64,000 bases of DNA, from positions 63,816,620 through 63,880,619 of the forward strand of contig CM043700.1 in NCBI GenBank assembly GCA_023935145.1, given 5' to 3'. This stretch comes from Bretschneidera sinensis. Taxonomy: Eukaryota; Streptophyta; Magnoliopsida; Brassicales; Akaniaceae. This document shows positions 22,299 through 33,095 of the stretch, piece by piece (position 1 is the first letter of the stretch; every line of letters starts with the position of its first letter). The notes under the pieces are model-generated. The model did not search any database and was not told the DNA's origin. It worked only from the letters and a program-made list of their open reading frames with translations. A program made the position numbers and the translations under genes.

Positions 22299-23110
22299 TA
22301 GCTTTTTTAACTCCACCGTTTATCTATACTCATTTGGTCACGAGATTGACCCATTTTGACACTCCATAAATTCTATAATTTATTTGGAGTTCTTTCAACA
22401 ATTTTTAAGAAATTTCCACTCATGTTCTATTTCTTGAGGTTTTCAATCGTTAATCGTAAGAAAATAAGAAAAAAATTATTTTAATTAGTCAAAAAATTCT
22501 TATATTTTTTCTCATATTAGATCATATTTATGTTTGAAACCAAATGGTTAAGTTTTAAAGATAATTTTATTTATGAATAATATGTAAAATGGTTACATTA
22601 CATCTAATTGAAACCACATGGTTTGTTATGTACCAAAAAATATCAGGGTTTGTTATGAAAATGGGTCATAAGGTTATGCATGTATTTTATCCTTTTGTTT
22701 ATCAGATATTTTTAAATATTATATATATATTTTTGAGGAAGAGATTTTAAATTTTATCAAATAGAATATCAAGAATATTTTATATATTAATATTAAAGAG
22801 CCCTTACAATTAAAAAGGTCATAGCCATCTTTAATGGAATATGTTAAGATTTTTTTTTGTTAGACAAATGTGTTAATACTTTACACTGATATGTGGTTCA
22901 AACTAATATAATACTTTTTTAGCAATTTAATATGAAAAAAAATATAAAAGCAAATTTAATATCTTTTATACTAAATGAATGTCAAATGACACGTAATATA
23001 ACAATATCCATCTTAAAAAAATGAAAGAAAGAGAGTAGGTATAACGACTTGACCTTTCGCTTGGAAAATATTGTCTGTTTTGGCACACCAAACAACTAAA
23101 TTGGTGCAAG
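22299..23110. other. AT-rich sequence without recognised features
   Basis: Long A/T runs and no open frame of note. Nothing supported. Confidence 0.6.
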
Positions 23111-23119
23111 TTTAGTTGA

Positions 23120-23575
23120 CTAAACCTCGGGGCTGGTTCAAGCTTAATACTGATGGAACCTTGAGGCCCCTCTTTGATAGAGCAGCAGCTGGGGTTTAAT
23201 TCGAGATGACAAAGGCAAGTGACTGGTTGGTTTTTGCTGCACTATGAGGACTAGTTCAGATCTTGCAGCTGAGCTATGGGGTTTTCATGAAGGATTGGAA
23301 TTAGCTAGCAGCAAAGGCTGTCCAAAAACTCTTGGTGAAATCTGATTCATTAGTTACAATTAATCCATCTTATCCAACATGCTAATGTTGAGTTCCATCC
23401 TCTTGGTTCATTGATAAAGGAATATTGTAGAAACTTGTTGAAGCTTTTCAGGAGAGCAAGGCAACCCATGTTCTAAAGAAAGTAAAGCTAACGCAGATTA
23501 CTTAGATGAGCTAGGGCTAGTGCTCAAGATGATATCAGAGCAAAATCTCTCTTGGGATCTTGAATAATTTTTTTT
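23120..23575 (+). pseudogene. Plant RNase H-like (RVT_3) pseudogene
   Basis: Plus-strand reading gives WFKLNTDGT (first catalytic Asp), IRDDKGK, DLAAELWGFHEGLELA (Glu) and VKSDSLV (second Asp), the signature of the RNase H-like domain common in plant LINE ORF2 tails and dispersed host-derived copies. A frameshift lies between the first two motifs, with several stops. Likely a fragment of a retroelement rather than a host gene. Confidence 0.7.
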
Positions 23576-23743
23576 CTTATTTCTTTAAAAAAAATTTGGG
23601 TACTGTTCATTGACGCAAAAAATACGATAGGTTCGTACAAAAAAAAAAAAAAAACACCAGATTGGATCGCGACATCTTCCCCGACCTCAGCTTTGGCTCC
23701 GACTTGCTCCGGCATCTTCTCCGACCCGACTCCGACCTCCTAT

Positions 23744-23876
23744 TTGGTTACTTGATTAGTCCTGCTTGGTTACTTGGATAGATCTGCTTGGTTACTTGAT
23801 TAGTCTCGTTTGGTTACTTGATTAGTCATGTTTAGTTACTAGATTAGCATTTGTTTGGTTACTTGAACAAATTTGT
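23744..23876 (+). repeat. 22-bp minisatellite, six units
   Basis: Units begin at 23744, 23766, 23788, 23810, 23832 and 23855, each close to TTGGTTACTTGATTAGTC plus four variable bases. Spacing is 22 bp, then 23 in the fifth unit. Outer units are the most diverged. Confidence 0.85.
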
Positions 23877-24285
23877 TTGGTATGTAAAAGGAGAGGGTTT
23901 ATTTGGACTGGGCTGGACCCAATTTATCTTAGGTAATTGGAGATATGTAAATTTTAATTTTGTCATTTTTATTATAAAAAAAAGATAACTTTAAGGTTGA
24001 GTAGGAATAACAATTAATTAGTACTAAGTTTAAATCTTTGCATAATTGAGGTTTAATAATTATTGATTTAAGTGGGTTGATGTCAGATGATATATGTGAT
24101 ATAGTAAGTTATGAAATTAGAGAAAGTTAAGTGTAAAGTAAACTTAACTCCCCAATTTCATAAAGAAAGTTTTGATGAATACCAATACTGGCAGCAAGCT
24201 ATTGCCCACTTCAACCTCTGCTAGGATTATTCATAAATTTCGTTGTTTATAAATTAAGAAATATATGGTCATGGTAATTTTTTTC
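23877..24285. other. AT-rich spacer, no gene seen
   Basis: No open frame or repeat of note between the minisatellite and the transposase pseudogene. Confidence 0.5.
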
Positions 24286-24289
24286 TATA

Positions 24290-26010
24290 TTTGCAGATTT
24301 TGACTCCATCAAAAGAGTTCGAGGTCCCACATGAGGGGTGGAACTTGATAAGCTCAACAAAATCAAAGGTAAGATGGTGCTAGACATTCTAAAAGGTAAG
24401 GGCAGACCTATATGCCATATCCAGTCTGCCAAGCTAAACTTAGAGCTTGGAATAATCTCTCATCAATTCAATCTTGTGCCCACAATTTGGAAAGATCTTA
24501 CTGAGGGGGACAAGCTGCTTGCTTATGAGAGAGTTGAAGTAAGTACAAAATGATTAAATTATATAACTGACTGTTGCTAGAAACTTTGGTCTTCAAAAGA
24601 AAAATTATAGCTTTTAGTTTAGTAACATTATTATAAAATTTTTTAGACTAAGTTTGATATTCGTATGACGGATAAATATGTGAAAGCTAATGTTGAGAAA
24701 TTATTGCAAAAGATGTCTAGAACTCAGTGGTGGAGGTTCACAATCATTTCAAAATGCTTTTGTTAGTTGCAGAGGCACACCAAAATAACCCTACTAAGTA
24801 AAACTTAACTCCAGAGAATTGGGATAAGCTTTGTGAAATTTCAGGTGCAGTACTTGATACTATCCAAATTTATTTAATTTTGTATTTTTAGTTGATGAGT
24901 GACTTTGAGAATATTGTTTAATCATTAAGATTATTTTTAAACTTCTTTATGCTTAAGAGGGTGATTTTTGTTAATGAATTAACAAATAATCCTTTTTAAT
25001 TCTAAAGGAAATGTATTTTTAATTTAGAAGATTCATATAAATATCTTTAATTATTTTTTTTTCTTCTATTAAAGGAAGGAAATTTGTGCGAAAAATGTAA
25101 ACAACCGAAAGCGAGTAATTTGGACTCATAAGCAAAGGTCAAGGGCATTCGTGGTAAGTCGTTTTAAGCTGGTAATTATTATATTTTCTACATTTTTAGA
25201 AGTTTTATTTTCCTAAACAACATTGTTCATTCTGTTTATGATTGCATAGAGTATAATGACACAGAACTTGACAGAATTGAGTTTTTCAAGGCCTCTCATT
25301 ACTCAGAGGATAAAGGGTAGACGACTATTGAAGATAAGAAAAAATATGTAAAATTATTAATACATTGTAGACATTTTAATTTTTAATTCTACTTTTTACT
25401 CATTGTTTATTTCTTAATTTATGTAGGAAGAAATGGTGGAGTTGAAATCTTAACACACTGAAGAAGGTGAATATCCAATGAGTGTTGACGATATAATGGA
25501 TAAGGTACTCGGGACTGGCTCAGGTTATATCAACGGCCTTAGATATGGTCCCAAGCTTAATACTTCTCAAGCTTCACAAGCAAGGTATGCTGAGTTAGAG
25601 GAGATGCTTCAAAGGAAAAAAGACGAGTTGTTAGAAATGAGAAGTTATTTTGATGCCAAGATAAATGTCGTGTCAACTCAGCAGACTCAGCTTTTTGAAG
25701 CCTTGATAGCATCAGGAATCCAATTGCCGACCTCCATATTTCAAGGTAAGATATGTTAGAGTATATATTTTCATTGAAAATAAATTAATCAAATGAAAAA
25801 TTAATTGTACTGACATAAAATTTGAAAGAAAAATAGACAATTTAGCAACATGGTTGGGCATTTGTTTTCCTATTTTTCTATTATTTCTTCAAGTACTTAA
25901 GATTACTTTTGTTTATGTGATGGCAAGTAACTTGTTAACTAATATATTTTTTTAATGATGATTGCAGCATCCAATGAGACGAATACACCATCAACACAGA
26001 GAGAAGCTTG
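24290..26010 (+). pseudogene. Multi-exon Ptta/En/Spm-type (Transposase_24-like) pseudogene
   Basis: Exon-like blocks at about 24290-24545, 24646-24845, 25072-25155, 25249-25350, 25431-25745 and 25969-26010 are separated by introns with GT..AG-type borders (for example GAAG/TAAGT near 24540 and TGTAG/G before 25431). Motifs: GKGRPICHIQSAKLNLELGI, NWDKLCEIS, RIEFFKASHYSEDKG, DDIMDKVLG and GLRYGPK, in the order expected for the plant transposase family associated with CACTA elements. Stops occur at TAG in EDKG(W) and TAA before HTEEG, with a frameshift in block two. The function of the intact family is poorly defined. Confidence 0.6.
25266..25755 (+). repeat. 490-bp direct duplication, copy A
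   Basis: Aligns with 26444-26933 at a fixed offset of 1,178 bp with few mismatches, covering two exons and the intron between them. This copy carries the two nonsense changes. Confidence 0.9.
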
Positions 26011-26026
26011 AGGGGTTCATCTGTGC

Positions 26027-26443
26027 TTGGTGTTTAACCTAAACGGTTCAGTTTTTAAATTAAAATTAATGATGAAATAAATTTGCATAGAACCTAATAT
26101 ATTTTTTGAATTATTCTATTAGTGATAGGATTTGTTGAAGATTTCGTGTTGGTAGTTCAAACGAATAAACGTTTTATTTTATTAAGTGCTATGAAACTTT
26201 ATTTGTGTTAGTTAATTTCTTATTATTTTTCGGGGATCTTTCTATGTGATATGTTATTAATATTGCTATTGAATGTGTGTGCGTATATATATACACTATG
26301 AAAGTAATTTTCATCACTAAGATCTCTACTATGTTCACTTATGAAATAAATTCACACAAGTTTAGGGACGATAAATATTTGTCAACAAATAAGAAACAAA
26401 TTTTATAGTTTTTGTTTCGTCTTATAAGGATTAATTAAGTTTT
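26027..26443. other. Spacer between transposase copies, no gene seen
   Basis: AT-rich, with a short TATA/TG-rich stretch near 26275-26300. Nothing supported. Confidence 0.5.
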
Positions 26444-26933
26444 ACTTGATAGAATTGAGTTTTTCAAGGCCTCTCATTACTCAGAGGATAAAGGGTGGAC
26501 GACTGTTGAAGCTAAGAAAAAATATGTAAAATTATTAATACATTGTAGACATTTTAATTTTTAATTTTACTTTTTACTCATTGTTTATTTCTTAATTTAT
26601 GTAGGAAGAAATGGTGGAGTTGAAATCTCAACACACTGAAGAAGGTGAAGATCTGATGAGTGTTGACGATATAATGGATAAGGTACTCGGGACCGAGTCA
26701 GGTTATATCGAAGGCCTTAGATATGGTCCCAAGCCTAATACTTCTCGAGCTTCACAAGCAAGGTATGCTGAGTTAGAGGAGATGCTTCAAAGGAAAAAAG
26801 ACGAGTTGTTAGAAGTGAGAAGTTATTTTGGTGCCAAGATAAATGTCGTGTCAAGTCAGCAGACTCAACTTTTTGAAGCCTTGATAGCACCAGGAATCCA
26901 ATTGCCTACCTCTATATTTCAAGGTTAGATATG
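26444..26933 (+). repeat. 490-bp direct duplication, copy B
   Basis: Second copy of 25266-25755. Because the intron is included, it arose at DNA level, not by retroposition. It ends exactly where a copia LTR begins (26934). Confidence 0.9.
26448..26925 (+). pseudogene. Partial transposase exons, duplicate copy
   Basis: Exon-like blocks 26448-26528 (RIEFFKASHYSEDKGWTTVE) and 26605-26925 (about 107 residues, EEMVELKSQHTEEGED to TSIFQ) are both open here, unlike copy A. The C-terminal 50 residues look helical (YAELEEMLQRKKDELLEVRSY). Neither upstream nor terminal exons are present, so it is a fragment although unbroken. Confidence 0.55.
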
Positions 26934-27240
26934 TGTTGGAGTTTTGTCCAAGGATTAAACAAAGAACAAGAATGGAGTTCAGCATGTACAAAGTATGCAC
27001 ACCAGTGTGCGCCACGGCCCAACTCTTCCCAGGCCGTGGTACCCAACAAGGGAGGCAGCCTAGAGGAGGTGTGCGCCGTGGCTTAGCCTCCCCCAGGCCG
27101 CGACACCCAGAATAGATGCAAGGTGTGGTGGTTCAGCCCTGCCTTGAGCCGTAACTTGCCCTGTTTTGGGCCGCAGCTTGAAGGCACACTAATGCACACT
27201 GATTCAACAATTCAAAGGGTGCGTGAGGCATGTTAAAAAT
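26934..27240 (+). repeat. Copia LTR fragment (copia-2/3 family), U3 part
   Basis: Starts TGTTGGAGTTTTGTCCAAGG, similar to the LTR start at 45261, and carries the family's CpG-rich block with GCCACGGCC, GGCCGTGG and GGCCGCG words (about 27005-27185). It breaks off before the TATA box where LINE sequence begins; the exact joint is uncertain within about 10 bp. Confidence 0.7.
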
Positions 27241-28949
27241 GCATAGCTTTATTAAAGATTGATGATGGGCTATGGATGATTCAGTCATGCTCCTGGCCTT
27301 TATGAAGGCAGCCTGAGCAGGGTTGACCAGGTGGATCAAACTAGGGGCCAGCCTAGAAGCCAGGATCTTAGAGATAACTTTATAAATAACATTGCAGCAA
27401 GCAATAGGCCTGAATTCATCCACTTTAGAAGCATTCTTCCCTTTGGGAATCAAAACAAGGGAGGAGTGGTTTAGTTGTTTTAGGATTCTCCCATTCAGAA
27501 AGAATTCTTGGATAGCCTCTGTGATCTCTTTGTGGACCACCCCCATGCTCTCTTGAAAAACTTTGAGGAAAACCTATCTGGACCAGGGGATTTATCCTCC
27601 CCTATGCTCCACAATGCAGCCTTGATCTCCTCTTCTGTGACCTGCTTAACTAATTCAGTAGCTTGACTTGCCTGCAGGACTGGCCCATCTCTGATAACAT
27701 CCATTTCAATAGGAGTACAACTGCTAGAAGAGCCTAGTAGCTCCTTGTAGAATCTGATAAATTCCTGGGCCACTTCATCTTCAGAAGATGTTTGAGATCC
27801 ATTGGCAGCTTTGATGGAGGCAATGTGATTCTTGGCAGACTTCCTCTTGACTATAGCATGGAATAGTTTGGTTCCTCTATCACTGTTGAGGAGGTATTTA
27901 CATTTGGCCTGCTGAGATAGAAAGCTTCTTTCAGCCTCAGCCAGTTGGAATGCTTTGAGCCTTGCATTTTTCACCCTCTCCTGTAGCTCAGCATCATAAG
28001 GGGAGTCATGAAGTTCCTGCTGCAGGCCCTCCAAAATGTTTGCAGCCTCCAAGACTCTCTCAGAAATGTGGCTGAAGTGGTTCTTGTTAAGGTTCTTAAG
28101 AAGAGGTTTGAGGCCTTTCAAAAGCTTGCAAAGTTTGAACTATTTTGTACCCCTTATAGGGCAGCCCCAATGAGCACTAACAATGTCTAAAAACATGTCA
28201 TGATCAGCCCACATATTGAAAAATTTGAAAGATCTCCTACCCCCACTAACCTGCTCCATCAGGCTAACAACACAAGGAGAGTGGTCTGAGAGGCACCCAG
28301 CTGGGAGAAAGGAAGCTTGAGCTCTAATCCCCTCTTGGAACCACACATTGTTGGCCATGGCTCTATCCAGTTTGCACCACACCTTATTGTTGGTCCATGT
28401 GAAGAAACATCCTGCAGCATTTACATCACTTAGCCCTGTCTCCCTACAACAAAAGGATGGGTCCCTAATCTCATAATCTGTTACAGGCAGCCCATTAGAT
28501 TTCTCATCTATAGCAAAAACATTATTGAAATCACCCAAGACAAGCCAAGGGGAAGACAAATCATAACTGAAATTACATAGGTTATCCCAAAGGGGCCTCC
28601 TAGATACAATGGAGTTCAAACCATAAACAAAGCTAATAATAAAACTATAAGAGGAAACAGCACAGGTAACATTACAATGGATAACTTGGGGAGATGATTC
28701 CAATACAGTAAGGCTCACCTTTGAAGGGTCCCAAAGCAACAAGATTCTGCCTGAAGAGTGGGTGGAGAAGTTGTTCACCTGTCTCCATTGAAGGAATTTG
28801 TTACCCATAATCTTCAGCAGCTTTGCCTCATCCAGCTTACATTCCAAAATTCCCATAATATCAACTTTGTGTTTCTTCATGAGATGCAGTACCCCATTTT
28901 GCTTCAGGGGCTTGTTAAAGCCCCTGATGTTCCAGCATGCCACTATCAT
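27241..28949 (-). pseudogene. LINE ORF2: endonuclease and N-terminal RT, truncated
   Basis: Begins MIVACWNIRGFNKP, the usual LINE start. Endonuclease motifs: ILECKLDE (Glu), LVLGDFNN (Asp/Asn), TWTN and LSDHSPCVV (terminal Asp-His). One TAG at about 28140 follows the endonuclease; the connector continues in the same frame. A one-base length change in a G run at about 27540-27544 shifts the frame at AWG. RT motifs then appear: LVLIPKGKNASKVDEFRPIA, CNVIYKVISKILASRL and QAAFIKARSM. The frame is cut soon after. In a full element it nicks target DNA and primes reverse transcription. Confidence 0.87.
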
Positions 28950-29129
28950 TGAGGAGGTTGGGAGGCAGCCCCTCCCTTCCTAGCTGTTTGATTGCCTTTT
29001 TGGACTAGTTTTCCTTTCTTCCTTCTGGTTACTTGAAACTCATCATCTCCTTAGGCTTCAGGGCCCCTATCTCTTTCACTATTACCTTGTGCAAGGCCTG
29101 GTTTTTTTCTTGGGACCATATTGGGGTGG

Positions 29130-30764
29130 TCAGGGCGTATAGGAGATTGTAGACCAGCCACCACTTGGATTTGGGGGGGGAGAGGGCTCCCGGATTCCCT
29201 CCCTCTCATTACCATTGTCTCCAATCACAGCTTGGACAGCTTCTTTAGGTTCTTGGGCAGGATTAACCTCACTCATCCCTTCTACCCTTTCCCTAGCTTC
29301 ACTAGGCTTCTCAGTCTGATTTGGTTTCTCTTTGGTTGGCACTTCCATGGACTTATTAGTGTCCTTTCTAGCCTGCTCTTTCCCTTTCTCATTGCTCTTC
29401 TTACCTCTTTCTGAGTTGATATTCTGTTTGCAGGAGTGTAGGTCATGCCCTACAACTTTGCACTTAGAGCAATATCTAGGGAGGTTCTCATAGCATATCT
29501 TTAGTTCATAAGTGTCTCCATTTAGGAGGGACAGTGGTATAGAGCATTGGATTTCCTTAGCTATGTCCACTTCAACAAGGAGTCTAGGATAGGATATTCT
29601 CTCTTTGGTCCTAGTGAACTGGTCAGCATAAAGAGGTCTCCCTATGACTGAACCTATCTTGCTAAGGCAGTTTGATGACCATAGCTCAAGGGGCAGGCCT
29701 TTAATCTGGATCCATACAGGGATTGTAGTGATTTCCTCATTGTCAAATTTAAAAAATTTAGGCAATGCTTTCAATAGCAAAGGCCTACCATATACTTGGT
29801 ATGGGCCTTCTTGCAATACATTCAAGCTAGCAGCTTCATTATCAAATCTAAAGACTATCCAGCCATTTTCATGGAATTGAATGTTGACCCTTACCTTCCA
29901 GGATTCAGTGAGCTTTTTGAGGGCTGCCCTTCCTGGAAATCTTCCAGCAAAATACCCCACCAAGCAGAAAGGCTGGCTCTCAAAGACATCCAGCACATCT
30001 TCATGTGAGACTTTAACCACACCTCCCTCACTAGGTATAATGGACAAGGGGAGGCCCTTACTTTGGATTCTGTTCTCTGCAAAGAGGCTGACCCAGGGAG
30101 CCCTCTTATTCTCTTCATTGTTAGCTGGCCTTAATCCCTTTGAGTTGGAGGGAGACTGAGCTCCCACAGGAGCAGGAGCAGGGGAGGCTGCATGGCCCTT
30201 TGAGTCAGCTTGGGAACCCCCATTCTTCATTGGAGGATGAGGCCTAGACTCACTGCTCTCCTCTCCACTTCCAAGACTTGCCACAGGCTTCCTACCATGA
30301 ACAGTACCATGAACAGTAGCTTCACAGCTTGAATCTTCTTCCTCACTGGAAGAACTGGACTCCATTTGACCTGAGCTCTCTAAGCTCTCCCCAGAGGAGC
30401 TTTGGATTTCATCTTCTATGTCTAGTGGCTCTTCTTGCAATGTCTGGCAGGCAGCATTGCTTTGGAAATGATCCTTTGTACTGTTCACCTTCGAAGCTTC
30501 AATAGAACATTCATTCCTCCCCAAGCTGGCAGCCTTCAAAGGAGACCCTGAGGCTTGAGAATCTTCCCCTCCAGGGGAGCAGGAAGCAGAAACTGACTCC
30601 TTTGATGGTCCCTTTGCCCCATCCCTGCTTGAGTTAGCTGAAACTTCTTCTTGCGACATTGTTACTGTAGCATCTTTATTCTTGAAGTGATTCTGGACAT
30701 AATCCAGATCATTTTGATCCTGGATTGTGAGAGGAGGTTTCCTAGGGGGTTTCTTCTTCCCCAT
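29130..30764 (-). CDS. LINE ORF1 RNA-binding protein (DUF4283 plus CCHC)
   Basis: A complete frame of 544 residues from MGKKKPPRKPPL. I chose this start because the 65 upstream in-frame codons run through the leader into the neighbouring gypsy LTR. Residues ~1-220 are Ser/Glu-rich and probably disordered. About 220-400 is a DUF4283-like RNA-binding domain (PFCLVGYFAGRFPG, ENGWIVFRF, GLPLELWS, GSVIGRPLYAD). Near 420 is a CCHC knuckle, YCSKCKVVGHDLHSC, then a Lys/Glu-rich tail. It would coat LINE RNA. It remains open although ORF2 is destroyed; activity is unknown. Confidence 0.85.
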   Translation of the reverse strand: MGKKKPPRKPPLTIQDQNDLDYVQNHFKNKDATVTMSQEEVSANSSRDGAKGPSKESVSASCSPGGEDSQASGSPLKAASLGRNECSIEASKVNSTKDHFQSNAACQTLQEEPLDIEDEIQSSSGESLESSGQMESSSSSEEEDSSCEATVHGTVHGRKPVASLGSGEESSESRPHPPMKNGGSQADSKGHAASPAPAPVGAQSPSNSKGLRPANNEENKRAPWVSLFAENRIQSKGLPLSIIPSEGGVVKVSHEDVLDVFESQPFCLVGYFAGRFPGRAALKKLTESWKVRVNIQFHENGWIVFRFDNEAASLNVLQEGPYQVYGRPLLLKALPKFFKFDNEEITTIPVWIQIKGLPLELWSSNCLSKIGSVIGRPLYADQFTRTKERISYPRLLVEVDIAKEIQCSIPLSLLNGDTYELKICYENLPRYCSKCKVVGHDLHSCKQNINSERGKKSNEKGKEQARKDTNKSMEVPTKEKPNQTEKPSEARERVEGMSEVNPAQEPKEAVQAVIGDNGNEREGIREPSPPPNPSGGWSTISYTP

Positions 30765-30898
30765 GCTGGAGAAGGCTGAAAGAATATCACAGAAAGGTAT
30801 GAAGAAGGAGGAGAGATGGTTTGGATACCATGGGCAGCACTGTTCACAGTTGAGAGCTTCTCTCTCTAGCTGCCCGGGACTGAGAGCTCTTTCTTTAT

Positions 30899-31356
30899 CT
30901 TCTGTTTTTCTTAGAGCTTCCCAAGGTTCTCTATAAAAATCTCCCGTAAACCCCTTCAAAATTTTGTTTTTTCAACCTTTCTTTCGGTCCCTAAGTGTTT
31001 AGAGAAAATAAAGTAGTTTGAATTGAGGAAGGGAGAAAACCATAGATTTACTAAGAAAAAATCAAGCAAAGCAAAAATATTATATATATACACTTTTTTT
31101 TTTCTTCAGCACCTTTTCTCCCCCCCCCCCAAATGCTCCACGCAATTGCAAGATGTAAGACAGGCAAGCCTTCTTTGTTTCTTGCTGCCATGTTTTTTTT
31201 TTCCATTTTCTCTGTAACTATGCCTCCACGCGTCCATTTTTTTAAGAATTGTTTTATTCAAATAATAATAAACCTTTCACATATATTTTATTTTAATTCC
31301 ATGTTGTATTTATTAAATTACTTATTTACCCTTACTTTAAGAATACGGGTATTACA
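30899..31356 (-). repeat. Gypsy-2 3' LTR fragment
   Basis: Corresponds to about 12190-12608 of the gypsy-1 LTR (shared CTCCCGTAAACCCCTTCAAA and ACGGGTATTACAATTCTACC). It includes a C-run near 31120. The left border with the LINE leader is uncertain by about 10 bp. Confidence 0.8.
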
Positions 31357-32036
31357 ATTCTACCCACCTTATAAAAATTTTGTCCCCGAAATTTCCTTAC
31401 CTAACTCAAGAAAAAATTGTGAATAATATTTCTTCATAATTGTCTCACGCTTTCACGTAATCTCTTCAACATCCTTATTCCGCCACATATCTTAAACTAA
31501 TGAAATTATTTTTAATATACAAGACTTGTTCTTTTCTGTCTGAAATTCTCACTGGTACTTGTACATAAGCCCAATATTTCTGAATTTCTATAGCTTAGCT
31601 CGAAATATTATGAGATTTATCAAGTAAGCAATTTCACAAACATGAAACATGGAATAAGTCATGTCACTGCTTCAACTTTGGAGGCAAAACCAAGCTATTC
31701 ATAACTAGTCTAACTTTCTCAACAACCTCATAGGATCCCACATACCTCGGATTCAGCTTTCCTTTGCTATTTAAATCTCAGTACACCAAATCACATACTT
31801 GAAACTCAAGAGGTCTTCTTTTATTATCAGCATAGCTATTCGATCTACTATGTGCTGCTTTATGGTTTTCTCTAACCTATTTGATCCTCTCAGTTGTTAA
31901 CTCAATAATTGATTAACCAGATATATTTTTCTCTACCATTTATTCCCAACATATAGGAGTTCTACACCTCCTACCATACAATGTCTCAATCGGTGCCATC
32001 CCAATACTAGTTTGATACTAATTATTATAAACAATT
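31357..32036 (-). pseudogene. Gypsy-2 integrase C-terminal and tail remnant
   Basis: Aligns with about 12609-13300 of gypsy-1 but is full of stops. Only short words such as the region after SIGMAPIETLYGRRCRTP (about 31950-32010) are readable. No intact chromodomain frame. Confidence 0.55.
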
Positions 32037-32493
32037 TCAATCGATGGCATGTAACCACCAAAAGTTTTGTCTCAATCCTCTATACATCTTCTTGTTACTC
32101 GGGTGCATCAAATATACATCATCATGTACCTTTCTCAATATCTTCTTTCTCAACTCCGCATCATTAGGAACACAATCCATGTTCCAATACCAAAATACCC
32201 TCACTTCAAATTTTGAACTTATATTACTTTCTAGTAAGCACTCAATGCTTAATTTTTCTGTCTCTTCATCTCTACCTTGCATCTCTAAAGCATTTTACTA
32301 TGGATGACTGTACAACCATATTCGTTAACCAAGATCCTCTATCACTGATATTCAACTTCATTATTATCTCTTTTAAATCTATCATCAATTTGACATCATG
32401 ACTCCCTATAGTAGTTAACCTTCTTGTAGACTTTCTACTCAATGCATCAGCTATCACCTTCGCATTTTCTAGATTAGTGAATTGTACAACCAT
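32037..32493 (-). pseudogene. Gypsy-2 integrase N-terminal remnant with core deletion
   Basis: Words ADALSRKSTRRL (connector), CVPNDAELRKKILRK and MHPSNKKMYRGLRQNFWW match gypsy-1 at 13830-14315. Directly after NFWW (plus about 32050) the reading jumps to a word corresponding to gypsy-1 about 13336. Roughly 500 bp, the whole catalytic core with all three acidic residues, is therefore missing. Confidence 0.72.
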
Positions 32494-33095
32494 AGTTACT
32501 AATCAACTCCATCCACCATTTTTGCCTCAAATTCAACTCTCTCTGGGCAGGTAAGTATGTCAAACTCTTATAACCTATGAATATCTCATAAGTGGCTCCA
32601 TACAGATGATGTCTCCAATCTTTAAAGTAAACACTATAGCAGCCAACTCTAAGTCATGAGTAGGGTAATTTCTATCATGAATTTTCAATTGCCTAGAAGT
32701 ATGGGCCACGAATTTCCTATGTTACATATATCCTAATTATTGATGTGACGTATCACTATACACCACAAATCCTTCATCCCCAAAAGGAAACACCAATACT
32801 GGAGCTGTAGTCAATTTCTCCTTTAGTAATGGAAAAATTTTTTTTCTCACACTTCCCTCACCATACAAATCTCACCTCTTTCTTGGCCAGTCTATTCAAT
32901 AGTATTATAATAATAGAAAAATTCTAAAAGAATCTTTTATAATAACTAGCTAACTCTAAGAAGATTCTAATCTTAGTCGCATTAGTTAGTCTCTCCTAAC
33001 TTAACATTGCCTCTACCTTTTGTGGATAAACTGTTATGCTATTTCCCGATATTACATGTTCCAAGAAGGTCATTTCTTTTAGTCAAAATTCACAT
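32494..33095 (-). pseudogene. Gypsy-2 RNase H and RT thumb remnant
   Basis: Aligns with the gypsy-1 RNase H interval, with recognisable pieces at about 32560-32830 but no open frame above 60 codons. Heavily mutated. Confidence 0.5.

Larger units (their letters stand above)
27241..30898 (-). mobile_element. Plant L1-type LINE, 3'-truncated
   Basis: Minus strand order: about 135 bp 5' leader (30765-30898), ORF1, about 180 bp spacer, ORF2 endonuclease and part of the RT. The RT ends inside its domain at the copia LTR joint, so the catalytic YADD-type box, C-terminus and poly-A tail are missing. This is unusual because LINEs normally lose their 5' end. The right end abuts a gypsy LTR fragment. 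Confidence 0.85.

Noticed and set aside
23524..23715. A 63-residue minus-strand frame with a poly-Phe stretch
   Set aside because: It spans an A-run and the opposite strand of the RNase H pseudogene end, with no family resemblance.
24247..24432. Minus-strand frame MADWIWHIG... as a gene
   Set aside because: It is the complement of a transposase exon on the plus strand, which carries the recognisable motifs and splice borders.
30765..30959. An earlier in-frame start adding 65 residues to LINE ORF1
   Set aside because: The extension runs through the leader into gypsy LTR sequence, so it cannot belong to the LINE protein. The MGKKKPP start at 30764 was used.
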